Of a stretch of DNA of 64,000 bases, positions 35,571 through 43,785 are shown piece after piece; position 1 is the first letter of the stretch, and every line of letters begins with the position of its first letter. Both the position numbers and the translations under genes were made by a program. The stretch covers positions 372,001-436,000 of the forward strand of contig NZ_JRKI01000003.1 of assembly GCF_000935125.1 (NCBI RefSeq), read 5' to 3'. The notes below the pieces were generated by a model that worked only from the letters and a program-made list of their open reading frames with translations, was not told the DNA's origin and made no database searches. The DNA is from Streptomyces natalensis ATCC 27448 (GTDB lineage: Bacteria; Actinomycetota; Actinomycetes; Streptomycetales; Streptomycetaceae).

Positions 35571-36392
35571 TCAGCCGAGGGGCTTCTTCACCTCGGTGCG
35601 GACCGTGGCCGCCTTGTCGGCAAATTCCTGGAGGTCGACGGAGTGCGGGTCCTTCGCCAGATCCGCGGCGTCGGTTTCGACGACGTTGACACTGGTGCTG
35701 GAATCGGCCCACACACAGAAAGGCATGGTGATCTTCTGCCCGCTTGTCCGGCGGACGTCCACCCCGCAGGTCACCGGTCCCCCGCCACCCTTCGGTGTGA
35801 ACTCCTTCTCCGCAACGGCGACTTCCGTCGAACCGCTGTTCTTCATGCCCCGAATGGTGTGCTCCACCGCGACGTCGGGATCGTCGATGCTGCCGTAGAG
35901 GCCGAGCATGACCAGCACCTTCGTACCGCTTGTGTACTGCCCGCCGACCGTCTTGATGTCATGGGCGCCCGCTCCGTCGTGCGGCACCTGGGCATCGGCC
36001 TGCTGGGATATGTCCTTGGCGAGTTTGTACTCGCCGCCGACGAGCGCCTGCGGCACCGTGACCTTGTACTTCGGCCCGTCGGAGCCGCCGTGTGAGCCGC
36101 CGCCCGCGGAAAGGGCCACGGACGCCACGCTGCCCACCAGCAGCACCGCGGCAATGCCCCCGATGATTCCCCACACTTTTCCGGCATTCCGCTTCGGCGG
36201 GGGCGGGGGCATTCCCGGACCGCCCCAGCCGTACGGGCCCTGCTGCGGCGTCCCGAAAGCCTGGGGGTGGTACGGGGCGGGTGCCTGTGGTTGGGGCGGC
36301 ATTCCATGCGGTGCGCCGGGGGGTGTTCCGGGCGGTGCGCCGTAGCCCGGTGCGTTTCCGAAGCCGGGTGGCGGCGGCTGGTGCATGCTCAT
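35571..36392 (-). CDS. Pro/Gly-rich single-pass membrane protein
   Basis: The 273-residue product has a Pro/Gly/Gln-rich cytoplasmic head (about 65 residues), one membrane helix at about 73-95 (VWGIIGGIAAVLLVGSVASVALSA) and an outer domain of about 175 residues with two Cys (VTCGVDVRR and MPFCVWAD). No family name can be given with confidence; many Streptomyces proteins share this head-helix-outer plan. The start is ATG 36392, with a second ATG two codons later. Confidence 0.65.
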   Translation of the reverse strand: MSMHQPPPPGFGNAPGYGAPPGTPPGAPHGMPPQPQAPAPYHPQAFGTPQQGPYGWGGPGMPPPPPKRNAGKVWGIIGGIAAVLLVGSVASVALSAGGGSHGGSDGPKYKVTVPQALVGGEYKLAKDISQQADAQVPHDGAGAHDIKTVGGQYTSGTKVLVMLGLYGSIDDPDVAVEHTIRGMKNSGSTEVAVAEKEFTPKGGGGPVTCGVDVRRTSGQKITMPFCVWADSSTSVNVVETDAADLAKDPHSVDLQEFADKAATVRTEVKKPLG

Positions 36393-36585
36393 GCGAATAT
36401 CCCCCGTTTTCCGTGCTGCGCGTGCTGTGCTGCGCGTGCTGCGCTGTCCTGTGCCGCGATGCCGATGTTCTCCGGCCCTTGACGCCCGTCAGCGCTTTGG
36501 GAAGGCGGGCCGAAAGAACCCGGGAGATCTTGCCATACGGCGTGGGCAAGGGCGGCGGGATTTCGGCCGTATGCCGGGAAAACGG

Positions 36586-36623
36586 CCGCGGCCGGATCCC
36601 GGTGAGAGGGGATCCGGCCGCGG
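36586..36623. terminator. Strong hairpin terminator after the vWA gene
   Basis: Perfect 15-bp stem (36586-36600 with 36609-36623) and an 8-base loop, about 30 bp beyond the minus-strand stop at 36655. Confidence 0.8.
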
Positions 36624-36654
36624 CACGTGGGCCCGTAAGGGCGAGGGATATCGG

Positions 36655-38193
36655 TCAGTTGTCCTTGAGGACGCCGGCCGTACGGGCCTCGGTGAGCCAC
36701 TCGGGGAATTCGACCATCAGCTGCTGGTAGAGCTCGTCGGCGGACAGGGTGCGGGGGTCGCGCCCGGCGTGGAAGAAGCCGGCGTTGTCGATGACGCGCT
36801 TTTCCGGAACGGCCAGATCGTCCAGCTTGCGCAGGAAGTCGAAACCCTTGGCGTCCGGGTCACCGAATCCGACGAACTGCCAGAAAATGGGAAGCGTTGC
36901 GGCCTCGCAGAGCGCCTTTTCGGCGGCCGGCTTGGAGGTCGGGGCGCCGTCGGTCTGGAAGATGACAAAGGCGGGGGCGGTGGTGCCGGACTTCTTGTAG
37001 TGCTCGACCACGGCGTTGATGGCCCAGTGGTAGTTCGTACGCCCCATGTGGCCGAGACCGGAGTGCAACTCCTCGATGCGGCCTTCATAGTTGCTCAGAT
37101 CGAGGTCGGCGGTGCCGTCGACGTCGGTGGAGAAGAAGACGACGGGGACGATGCCGTCGTCGTCCAGGTTGGCCGAGAGACCGAGGGCTCGTTCGGCGAG
37201 GTTCTGGACCGTGCCGTCCTTGTAGTAGTTGCGCATCGAGCCGGAGCGGTCGAGGACCAGGTAGACGGCGGCGCGCTGGGTGCTGAGGTGGTGCTTCGCC
37301 AGGGTGGCGGAGGCGGCCTTGTAGAGGGGGACGAGGGCGGGGGCGGTGGTTTCCACCTTCGTGAGGGAGAGGGTGGCGGGGGCGGCTTCGGTTTCGGTTT
37401 CGGCTTCGGGAGTGGTCTGCGGCTCGGCCGCGGCTTCGGCCTCCGGCTCCGGCTCCGGGGCGGCCGCGGGCTCGGTGTCCGCTACGGGCTCGGGCTCTGC
37501 CGCGGGCTCGGCTGCGGCTGCGGGCTTGGGCTCCGGGTCGGCCGTGGTGTCTGCCGTCGCGTCGGCCGTGGTGTCTGCCGTCGCCTCAGCGGTCGGCGCC
37601 GAGGCGGTCTCCGGGGTCGGTTCCGTGGCCGGCTCCGTGGTCGTCTCAACGGTCGCCTCCGGCTCTGCCGGCGCGCTGTCGAAAGCACGGCTGACCAGGG
37701 CGGAGATGTCCTCGGGGGACTCCGCCGCCGTGTCCGTGGAGTCGGTGGACTCGGCCGATGCGAGCGCCTCCGTCGGCTCGGCCTGCTTGGGCTCCTCGGC
37801 CTGCTTGGGCTCCTCGGGCTCCGTCACGGAAGGCTCCGCGCTCGCTGCCGGCTCTGCCGTCGGGGCCGGTGCCGCAGGGGCCTCCACTGCCGCCTCCTCG
37901 GCCGGCGCGATTTCTTCCCGCACCGAAGAAGCCGTTGCGTCCGTGGCCCCCACATTCCGGTCCACAGGGTTTCCCTGTGCGGGAAGAGTGGCCGTGACAG
38001 GTGTCTCGCTCGGGGCCGTACGGGCGGCGGGGACTTCGGGTTCGGCGGTGGGGGACGGGGAGGATTCCTCGCGGGCCTCCGGGATTGTTGCCGATTCCGG
38101 CGTCGTATCGGCTCCGTGCCGTGCCGCGGCGGATTCTTCGCGGGCCGCCTTGGAGCGACCGAAAGCGTTGCGCAGCAGACTCCGAATGCCCAT
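36655..38193 (-). CDS. vWA-domain protein with long acidic low-complexity region
   Basis: The 512-residue protein begins MGIRSLLRNAFGRSK. Residues about 20-290 are Glu/Pro/Ala/Thr-rich with short repeats (EEPKQA twice, TADTTADATADTTAD). The C-terminal 210 residues are a von Willebrand A domain of the TerF/TerY type, with MIDAS residues in YLVLDRSGSMRNYYKDG and the Thr/Asp pair in NYHWAIN and IFQTDGAPT. TerF-like proteins act in tellurite and stress systems, but no ter genes lie nearby. No signal peptide is seen. The long disordered arm suggests a scaffold. Confidence 0.82.
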   Translation of the reverse strand: MGIRSLLRNAFGRSKAAREESAAARHGADTTPESATIPEAREESSPSPTAEPEVPAARTAPSETPVTATLPAQGNPVDRNVGATDATASSVREEIAPAEEAAVEAPAAPAPTAEPAASAEPSVTEPEEPKQAEEPKQAEPTEALASAESTDSTDTAAESPEDISALVSRAFDSAPAEPEATVETTTEPATEPTPETASAPTAEATADTTADATADTTADPEPKPAAAAEPAAEPEPVADTEPAAAPEPEPEAEAAAEPQTTPEAETETEAAPATLSLTKVETTAPALVPLYKAASATLAKHHLSTQRAAVYLVLDRSGSMRNYYKDGTVQNLAERALGLSANLDDDGIVPVVFFSTDVDGTADLDLSNYEGRIEELHSGLGHMGRTNYHWAINAVVEHYKKSGTTAPAFVIFQTDGAPTSKPAAEKALCEAATLPIFWQFVGFGDPDAKGFDFLRKLDDLAVPEKRVIDNAGFFHAGRDPRTLSADELYQQLMVEFPEWLTEARTAGVLKDN

Positions 38194-38566
38194 CGGCGAA
38201 CCTCTCTTGCGTGTGGTGGGTGCGGCGCATGTCCGTGAAAGGCAGACATGTCCCTGACCAGGACGGATACGTAAGGGTAGCGGCCCGCACCGGCCTCATC
38301 GTGGGACCCCGGGCCTTGTGTGGCGGGCGATCTGGGGGTCTGGAGAGGCGGCCGGCCATTGCCCCTGCGTACGGAAGGGTTGGACCGTTCGAACGGTGTT
38401 ACGCGGAATCGTATCGGCCGGGCATTCGACGGAAGTCGTGATTCCGGTTCCGTCGGGCAGACAGGACTCATCCGGCGTGGGAAATCGAAGGTGTTGTCAC
38501 CTCGTTCGCCGTTGTTCGGTATTCGGCGTTATTGACCCGCAGTGTGGGGACCGCGGTCTGCCGTTA

Positions 38567-38679
38567 GTGATGCGTGAACCGTCATGCGTGAACCGTCATG
38601 CCCGATCTGTGATGCGCAATCCGTCATGCGCCACCTGATCATGCGTGATGTGTCATGCGCGATCGGTGGCGCGTGATCA
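38567..38679. repeat. 14-bp tandem repeat array, about eight units
   Basis: Units begin at 38567, 38581, 38595, 38609, 38623, 38637 (15 bp), 38652 and 38666. Consensus GTCATGCGTGAACC; the first two units differ in one base and later ones drift. The array sits between divergent genes, about 370 bp from the vWA start and 390 bp from the esterase start. Confidence 0.75.
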
Positions 38680-38926
38680 ACGCTTCGCGAGCGGTGATCC
38701 GTGGCCGGCGATCAATCGGTGTATACGGACGGCTACTTCGGCCGATTTCCGAGTAGCGCCGATTTCAGGCCACCGGTCCGAAACAGCATGCCGATTTCCG
38801 TCCGCGCGGGGAGGCGCCCGCCAGCAGCGTCCCCCGGAGTCGGCCCACCGTGCGCCGGTCCGACCCGTCCTCTACCACGCCAACACATCACGCCCCGGAA
38901 ACGGTTGAGCAAGAGGTAGGTAAGAA

Positions 38927-39043
38927 CTGAGTCGCTCAGGTATCCGATGCGCAGGTGTGCCCGTCTTCTCCGGTGACCATTGTCCCGAGCCGCCCGTTGT
39001 GCCTCTAGGCGGCCGGTACGTAGGCAAGAACCCTTGCGAGGGT
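38927..39043 (+). ncRNA. Possible structured 5' leader of the esterase mRNA
   Basis: Three stems lie in order in front of the start at 39062: CTGAG/CTCAG (38927-38939), GCCGCC/GGCGGC (38989-39013) and ACCCT/AGGGT (39030-39043). They do not match a riboswitch class I know. They may be chance stems in GC-rich DNA. Confidence 0.25.
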
Positions 39044-39061
39044 GACGGGAGATGTGGGCGC

Positions 39062-40390
39062 ATGGGGCTGACCAGTCAGTCGCTCGAAATCACAGTGATC
39101 GTGCTGGCTTTGGCCTGTGTGGCTGCCACGGTGTGGGCCTGGCCCCGGCTGGCACGGGATGGGGTGCGGCCCGTGCTGGGCCGGCTCGGCGCCATCGTGG
39201 CTACTCAGCTGTCGATCGTGTGCGCGCTCGCCCTCGCGGTGAATTCGAGCTTTGAGTTCTACGGCAGCTGGGATGAGCTGCTGGGCAACAACGAGGAGGC
39301 GCCGGCCTCGGTGAGCCAGAACGGCGGCACGTATGCGTCGGTCGGCAACATCAAGGGCGGTCTGATCCAGCCGGCCGGTCCGCAGGGCCTCGACCGGGTG
39401 ACCGGACTGCCCAAGGGCCCCGCCAGCAAGGTGGGCAAGGTCGAGTCCGTACGGATCATCGGCCGCCGCACCCGGGCCATCAACCCGGGCTTCGTCTATC
39501 TGCCGCCGCAGTACTTCCAGCAGCAGTTCCACCGCCAGCGGTTCCCCGTCATGGTCGTGATCAGCGGCTATCCGGGCGGCATCATGAACCTCGCGCAGCA
39601 CCTCCAGGTGCCGCAGCACGCCGGACAGCTGATCGCGCAGGGCCGGATGCAGCCGACCGTGATCGTGATGGTGCGGCCGACGATCGCGCCGCCGCGCGAC
39701 ACCGAGTGCGTCGATGTGCCGGGCGGGCCGAAGGCCGAGACGTTCTTCACCAAGGATCTGCCGGACGCGTTGAAGTCGGCCTACCGGGTCGGCCACGACC
39801 CCAGCGCATGGGGTGCATTCGGGTACTCGTCCGGTGGTTCGTGCTCGCTCCAGCTGGCGATGCGCAACCCGAAGGTCTACACCTCGGCGGTCTCGCTCTC
39901 CGGCGACTACTCCATCAAGGACGACCTCACCACCGGCAGCCTCTTCGGTGCCGGCATCGAGGGCGCGAAGCGGCAGCGGGAGCACGATCTGCTGTGGCGG
40001 CTCAAGCACATGCCCGCGCCGCAGATCTCCGCGCTGGTGGCCAGCAGCCGTAAGGGCGAGCAGGACTACGGCGAGACGATGAAGTTCATTCACGCCGCCA
40101 AGCCGCCGATGACGGTCGACTCGATCATCCTGCCGCACGGCAGCCACCAGTTCGCGACCTGGCGGCGCGAGGTGGTGTCGGCCCTGGAGTGGCAGAGCCA
40201 GCAGCTGACGTTCCCGCAGGACACCGAGGCCCCGAAGCCGCCGCACAAGCCGGGGACCGTACCGCCGAACGGGCAGGCCCCGGGCAAGGGACAGGCCCAG
40301 GGGAAGGGAGCGGCGCCGTCGAACGCGCCGGTCTCGACGCCCGGGGCGGCCGAGCGCAAGCGGGTGGAGGCGGAGAAGCCGCAGGGCTGA
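39062..40390 (+). CDS. Membrane-anchored alpha/beta-hydrolase esterase
   Basis: The 442-residue protein starts at ATG 39062 (MGLTSQSLEIT) with GGGAG about 11 bases ahead. Two N-terminal membrane helices (about 8-28 and 40-62) are followed by an esterase domain of the antigen 85 / enterochelin esterase type: FPVMVVISGYPGG, nucleophile Ser in GAFGYSSGGSC, and His in ILPHGSHQFATW. The last 55 residues are Pro/Gly/Lys-rich. The active site is probably outside the membrane. The substrate is unknown; mycolyl transfer is not expected in Streptomyces. Confidence 0.82.
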   Translation: MGLTSQSLEITVIVLALACVAATVWAWPRLARDGVRPVLGRLGAIVATQLSIVCALALAVNSSFEFYGSWDELLGNNEEAPASVSQNGGTYASVGNIKGGLIQPAGPQGLDRVTGLPKGPASKVGKVESVRIIGRRTRAINPGFVYLPPQYFQQQFHRQRFPVMVVISGYPGGIMNLAQHLQVPQHAGQLIAQGRMQPTVIVMVRPTIAPPRDTECVDVPGGPKAETFFTKDLPDALKSAYRVGHDPSAWGAFGYSSGGSCSLQLAMRNPKVYTSAVSLSGDYSIKDDLTTGSLFGAGIEGAKRQREHDLLWRLKHMPAPQISALVASSRKGEQDYGETMKFIHAAKPPMTVDSIILPHGSHQFATWRREVVSALEWQSQQLTFPQDTEAPKPPHKPGTVPPNGQAPGKGQAQGKGAAPSNAPVSTPGAAERKRVEAEKPQG

Positions 40391-40405
40391 GGCCGCAGTG
40401 AGACG

Positions 40406-40435
40406 AAGGGGCGCCGGTCGATACCGGCGCCCCTT
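40406..40435. terminator. Esterase gene terminator
   Basis: Perfect 13-bp stem AAGGGGCGCCGGT (40406-40418) with 40423-40435, a 4-base loop and a T run, 15 bp after the stop. Confidence 0.85.
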
Positions 40436-40460
40436 TCGTATGCCGTGTTGCTGCGTGCTG

Positions 40461-40523
40461 CACGCCGTATGCCGCGTGCCGCACGCCGTGTGCCGCGTGC
40501 CGCACGCCGTGTGCCGTTCGCCG
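40461..40523. repeat. Three 21-bp tandem repeats
   Basis: Units 40461-40481, 40482-40502 and 40503-40523 begin CACGCCGT(A/G)TGCCG. Units one and two differ in one base; the third drifts in its second half. They lie between the esterase terminator and the end of the broken deacetylase gene. Confidence 0.7.
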
Positions 40524-40530
40524 TATGCGC

Positions 40531-41185
40531 CTACGGGCGGTAGACCATCCCCGGCTGCGGCTTGGCCGGGGACAGCAGCTGGGAGACGGTCACGATCGTG
40601 TAGCCGCGCTGCTTCAGCTGCTTGATGATGCCGGGGACGGCCGGGACGGTGCCCTTGTAGATGTCGTGCAGCAGGATGATCCCGTCGCGCTCGGTCTGGT
40701 CCAGCACGCGCTTGGTGATCAGCTTGGAGTCGGTGGTCTGGTAGTCCTTGGCCGTCACGCTCCACAGCACCTGCGCCAGCCCCAGCTCCTTGCTGACCTG
40801 GGAGACGTCCTCATTGGTACGGCCCTGCGGCGGGCGCATCAGCGTCGGCGTCTTGCCGGTGATCTTCTTCCATGAAGAAGGTCGCGTGCACCTTCTCCTT
40901 CTTGAGGATGTCGAGCAGCCGGTTGGTGTTCTCGCTGGGGCCGGCGTCGAAGGTGAGCGCCACGCACTTGGCCTTGGCGCAGTCGACGCCGGAGGCGGCC
41001 TTCTTGACGCCCTCAGCGTTCTTGCCGTCTGCGGCCTGGGCGTCGGCGCGGGCGTCGGCCGGTGCGATGACGTCGTAGCTTGCGCAGCTGCTGTATTCAT
41101 GGCGTGTATACCGGCATGCGTAGCGGCACGGGTACCCGGCGTGTGCACTCAGCGTGTGTACCGCGAGCGCTGCGGCCGGCGGAAG
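40531..41185 (-). pseudogene. Polysaccharide deacetylase pseudogene with internal deletion and frameshift
   Basis: The N-terminal part is in one frame: a VDCAKAKCVALTFDAGPSEN segment (catalytic Asp pair region), then LLDILKKEKVHATFFMEE. The C-terminal part is in another frame from about 40867 down: KITGKTPTLMRPPQGRT, GLAQVLWSVTAKDY, DGIILLHDIYKGTVPAVPG and the end QLLSPAKPQPGMVYRP. In intact family members about 50 residues lie between these parts and include the His-x-x-x-His zinc ligands; here they are absent. The join is at CTTCTTC-CAT-GAAGAAG (40864-40880). The 5' end also lacks a clear start codon. Intact relatives are secreted enzymes that remove acetyl groups from cell-wall polymers. 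Confidence 0.85.
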
Positions 41186-41273
41186 GCCGCGGACGCACCG
41201 ACGGGCCCGCCCCGCTCCCCGATCGGACGCGGTCCGCGCGACACCCCCGGCCTCGCCGGGATGGACTCGTACC

Positions 41274-42029
41274 GTGACCGCACCGCCGCCCGACGACTGC
41301 CTGGCCCATAACGACTGGATCTGCGGCGAGTACCTGACCACCCGTCGGCAGATCCTGCTCGACGCGGTTGCCCAGCACATCCAGCTGACGGTGGTCTCCG
41401 TGGCGCTCGGGCTGGCGATCGCCGTGCCGCTGGCGCTGCTGGCCAGGCGGTGGCGCTGGACGCTGGGGCCGGTGCTCGGCATCACCACGGTGATCTACAC
41501 GATTCCGTCGCTGGCGATGTTCTCCCTGCTGCTGCCGGTCTACGGCCTCTCCGCCACCCTCGTCGTGATCGGCCTCGCCCTCTATTCGCTCACCCTGCTC
41601 GTCCGCAACCTCCTCGCCGGGTTGGACGGCGTCCCGGTGGAGACCAAGGAGGCGGCACGCGGGATGGGCTACGGGCCGATGCGGCAACTGCTGGCCGTGG
41701 AGCTGCCGTTGGCGCTGCCCGCCGCGATGGCCGGGCTGCGGATCGCCACCGTCTCGGCGGTCGCCCTCACCACCGTCGGGGCCATCGTCGGCTACGGCGG
41801 GCTGGGCAACCTCATCTACGCCGGGATGAACTCGTTCTTCAAGGCGCAGGTGCTCACCGCGTCCGTGCTGTGCGTGCTCATCGCGGTCGTCTTCGACCTG
41901 CTGCTGCTCGGCGTGGAACGGCTCCTCACCCCCTGGCGGCGGGCCGGCCGAACGGCTCGCCCGCGGGTCCGTACGGCCGGTGGTGCGGTCGGCCGACGGC
42001 CGCTCACGGCATCCGGGCGGCGGGGATGA
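41274..42029 (+). CDS. Osmoprotectant ABC transporter permease, first
   Basis: The 251-residue permease starts at GTG 41274 (TAPPPDDCLAHNDWICGEYL). It has about five helices and the inner-membrane ABC loop EAARGMGYGPMRQLLAVELPLALP (EAA motif). YTIPSLAMFSLLLPVYG and VGAIVGYGGLGNLIYAG are typical of OpuCB/OpuCD and ProW-type permeases for betaine or choline. The second permease overlaps it by 4 bp (ATGA). No ATPase gene precedes it, where OpuCA is expected; instead the deacetylase remnant lies there. Confidence 0.88.
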   Translation: MTAPPPDDCLAHNDWICGEYLTTRRQILLDAVAQHIQLTVVSVALGLAIAVPLALLARRWRWTLGPVLGITTVIYTIPSLAMFSLLLPVYGLSATLVVIGLALYSLTLLVRNLLAGLDGVPVETKEAARGMGYGPMRQLLAVELPLALPAAMAGLRIATVSAVALTTVGAIVGYGGLGNLIYAGMNSFFKAQVLTASVLCVLIAVVFDLLLLGVERLLTPWRRAGRTARPRVRTAGGAVGRRPLTASGRRG

Positions 42030-42703
42030 ACACCCTCTCCTCCGTCTGGTCCTGGCTGACCACGGCCGCCAACTGGTCCGGTGAGAACGGCGTCTGGCAC
42101 CGGCTCGCACAGCATCTGTTCCTGACGTTCGCCTGCCTGGCCCTCAGCGCCCTCATCGCCCTGCCCGTTGCGCTCGCTCTCGGCCACCTCGGGCGCGGCG
42201 GTGCGCTGGCCGTCAACCTTGCCAACATCGGCCGCGCGGTGCCCACCTTCGCCGTACTGGTGCTGCTTCTGCTGACCCCCCTCGGACGCTACGGGCAGTG
42301 GCCCACCGTCATCGCCCTCGTGCTGTTCGCCATTCCGCCGCTGCTGACCAATGCGTATGTGGGGATGCGGGAGGTGGACCAGGACGTGGTGCGGGCCGCC
42401 CGGGGGATGGGGATGACCGGGACGCAGCTGGTGTGGCGGGTCGAGGTGCCGCTGGCCTCCCCGCTGATCCTGACCGGGGTCCGGATCGCCGCCGTCCAGC
42501 TGGTGGCCACCGCCACGCTCGCCGCGCTGGTGGGCGGCGGCGGGCTGGGCCGGATCATCACCGCGGGGTTCCATCTCGCCAGCACCCCGCAGGTGGTCGC
42601 CGGGGCGGTGATCGTCGCGGTGTTCGCGCTGCTGATGGAGGCCGCGTTCGAGCTGGGACAGCGTTGGTGCGCCCCGCCGTGGGCACGTCGGCGGATCCGG
42701 TGA
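42026..42703 (+). CDS. Osmoprotectant ABC transporter permease, second
   Basis: The 225-residue permease begins MNTLSSVWSWL. It has about five helices, the EAA-type loop VRAARGMGMTGTQLVWRVEVPLASP, and ALVGGGGLGRIITAGF. It is the OpuCD-like partner of the preceding product; the two would form the channel. The start overlaps the stop of the first permease gene and the binding-protein gene starts 10 bp after it. Confidence 0.88.
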   Translation: MNTLSSVWSWLTTAANWSGENGVWHRLAQHLFLTFACLALSALIALPVALALGHLGRGGALAVNLANIGRAVPTFAVLVLLLLTPLGRYGQWPTVIALVLFAIPPLLTNAYVGMREVDQDVVRAARGMGMTGTQLVWRVEVPLASPLILTGVRIAAVQLVATATLAALVGGGGLGRIITAGFHLASTPQVVAGAVIVAVFALLMEAAFELGQRWCAPPWARRRIR

Positions 42704-42713
42704 GGAGGGGCAG

Positions 42714-43691
42714 GTGACAAGGGTCCGCACCGCCGCCCCGATGCCGGCCGTCCTCGCGCTCCTTGCCGTCCTCGCGGGCTCCGCCGCCCTGGCCGGCTGC
42801 TCGGGCGGGCCCTCTCTGGAGAAGCGGGGCGCGATCACCGCCTCGCCGGGGGACAGCCGGCATCTGTCCATCGGCTCGGCCGGGTTCACCGAGAGCGAGC
42901 TGCTGGCCCAGATGTATGCGGCGCTGCTCGGACATGCGGGGTATCGCACCGACCTCCTCACCGTCGGCAACCGCGAGCTGTACGAACCCGCGCTGGAGAG
43001 CGGCCAGATCGATGTCGTCCCCGAGTACGCCGCCACCCTCGCCGACTGGCTCAACGCCAAGACACACGGGCCGCACGCCGCACCGGTTGCCTCGCCGGAT
43101 ATCGGCGTGACGATGGCCGCGCTGCGGAAGCTGACCGGGCCCCGCGGCCTGACGGCGCTGCCCGCGGGCCGGGCCGTCGACCAGAACGCCTTCGCGGTGA
43201 GCGCCTCCTACGCCGCCCGGCACCGCCTTGCCACCCTCAGCGACCTGGGCCGTGCCAAGCTGCCGGTGCGGCTGGCGGCGGGGGATGAATGCGTTCAGCG
43301 TCCGTTCTGCGCTCCGGGGCTGCGCAGGGTCTACGGCATCACCGTCACCGCCGTCGATCCGAAGGGCGTCGGCACCACCCCCGCCAAGCAGGCCGTCCAG
43401 AACGGCCAGGACCAGATGGTTCTCACCACCAGCACGGACGCCACCCTCGACCAGTTCGGTCTGGTGCTGCTCACCGACGACAAGAAGCTCCAGAACGCCG
43501 ACAACGTCATCCCTCTCGTCAACCGCTCCCGCGCGGGCAGCGCGCGGGCGGCGGCCGCCCTCAATCGGCTCAACACGGTGCTGACCACCGCCGACCTGGC
43601 CCAGCTGAACGCGCAGGTGGACAGCTGGCGGCGACTGCCGGCGGATGTGGCGCACAACTACCTGGTGCGGAAGGGGCTGTTGCCGAAGTGA
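42714..43691 (+). CDS. Osmoprotectant-binding lipoprotein (OpuCC/ProX-like)
   Basis: The 325-residue product starts at GTG 42714. A signal peptide ends in the lipobox ALAGCSGG, so it is anchored outside the membrane. The mature part has the glycine betaine-binding fold pattern: SIGSAGFTESELLAQMYAALL, the typical RELYEPALESGQIDVVPEYAATL, and TDKK-like DDKKLQNADNVIPLVN near the hinge. It delivers quaternary amines to the two permeases. It ends 13 bp before the parS pair. Confidence 0.9.
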   Translation: MTRVRTAAPMPAVLALLAVLAGSAALAGCSGGPSLEKRGAITASPGDSRHLSIGSAGFTESELLAQMYAALLGHAGYRTDLLTVGNRELYEPALESGQIDVVPEYAATLADWLNAKTHGPHAAPVASPDIGVTMAALRKLTGPRGLTALPAGRAVDQNAFAVSASYAARHRLATLSDLGRAKLPVRLAAGDECVQRPFCAPGLRRVYGITVTAVDPKGVGTTPAKQAVQNGQDQMVLTTSTDATLDQFGLVLLTDDKKLQNADNVIPLVNRSRAGSARAAAALNRLNTVLTTADLAQLNAQVDSWRRLPADVAHNYLVRKGLLPK

Positions 43692-43703
43692 CGCGCGGGC
43701 GAT

Positions 43704-43717
43704 GTTTCACGTGAAAC
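43704..43717. other. parS: parS site 9
   Basis: Exact GTTTCACGTGAAAC at the inner end of the left 29-bp arm, 13 bp after the stop at 43691. Confidence 0.9.
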
Positions 43718-43731
43718 CGTCGGCCGTGCGT

Positions 43732-43745
43732 GTTTCACGTGAAAC
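43732..43745. other. parS: parS site 10
   Basis: Exact GTTTCACGTGAAAC at the inner end of the right arm, 28 bp from site 9, the same spacing as sites 2 and 3. Confidence 0.9.
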
Positions 43746-43785
43746 ATCGCCCGCGCGTCATTCCGGCAACCGCGCGGGAAATGCC

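Larger units (their letters stand above)
38194..39061. other. 868-bp gene-free region upstream of the esterase gene
   Basis: This is the largest gap in the window. It divides into the vWA promoter side (38194-38500), a stretch of 14-bp tandem repeats (38567-38679), a neutral part, and a structured leader candidate (38927-39043) before the esterase start. Base composition from about 38370 to 38800 is poorer in G/C than the genes around it. Reading frames here are short and lack family features. Confidence 0.5.
43689..43760. terminator. 29-bp inverted repeat enclosing a parS pair
   Basis: Left arm 43689-43717 and right arm 43732-43760 are perfectly complementary over 29 bp with a 14-base loop; each arm contains one parS. 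The left arm begins with the stop codon TGA of the binding-protein gene. It is placed between convergent genes and would make a very strong hairpin in RNA. Confidence 0.6.

Noticed and set aside
36385..38238. 617-residue Gly/Arg-rich plus-strand frame opposite the vWA gene
   Set aside because: The repeats in it are the mirror of the acidic repeats of the vWA arm. It has no ribosome site or domain.
38194..39061. Replication origin
   Set aside because: The 14-bp repeats suggested iterons, but there are no clear DnaA boxes (TTGTCCACA type) and no dnaA or dnaN gene beside the gap.
38881..39061. c-di-AMP (ydaO) or other known riboswitch before the esterase
   Set aside because: The stems do not show the conserved blocks of that class. 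Kept only as an unnamed structured leader.
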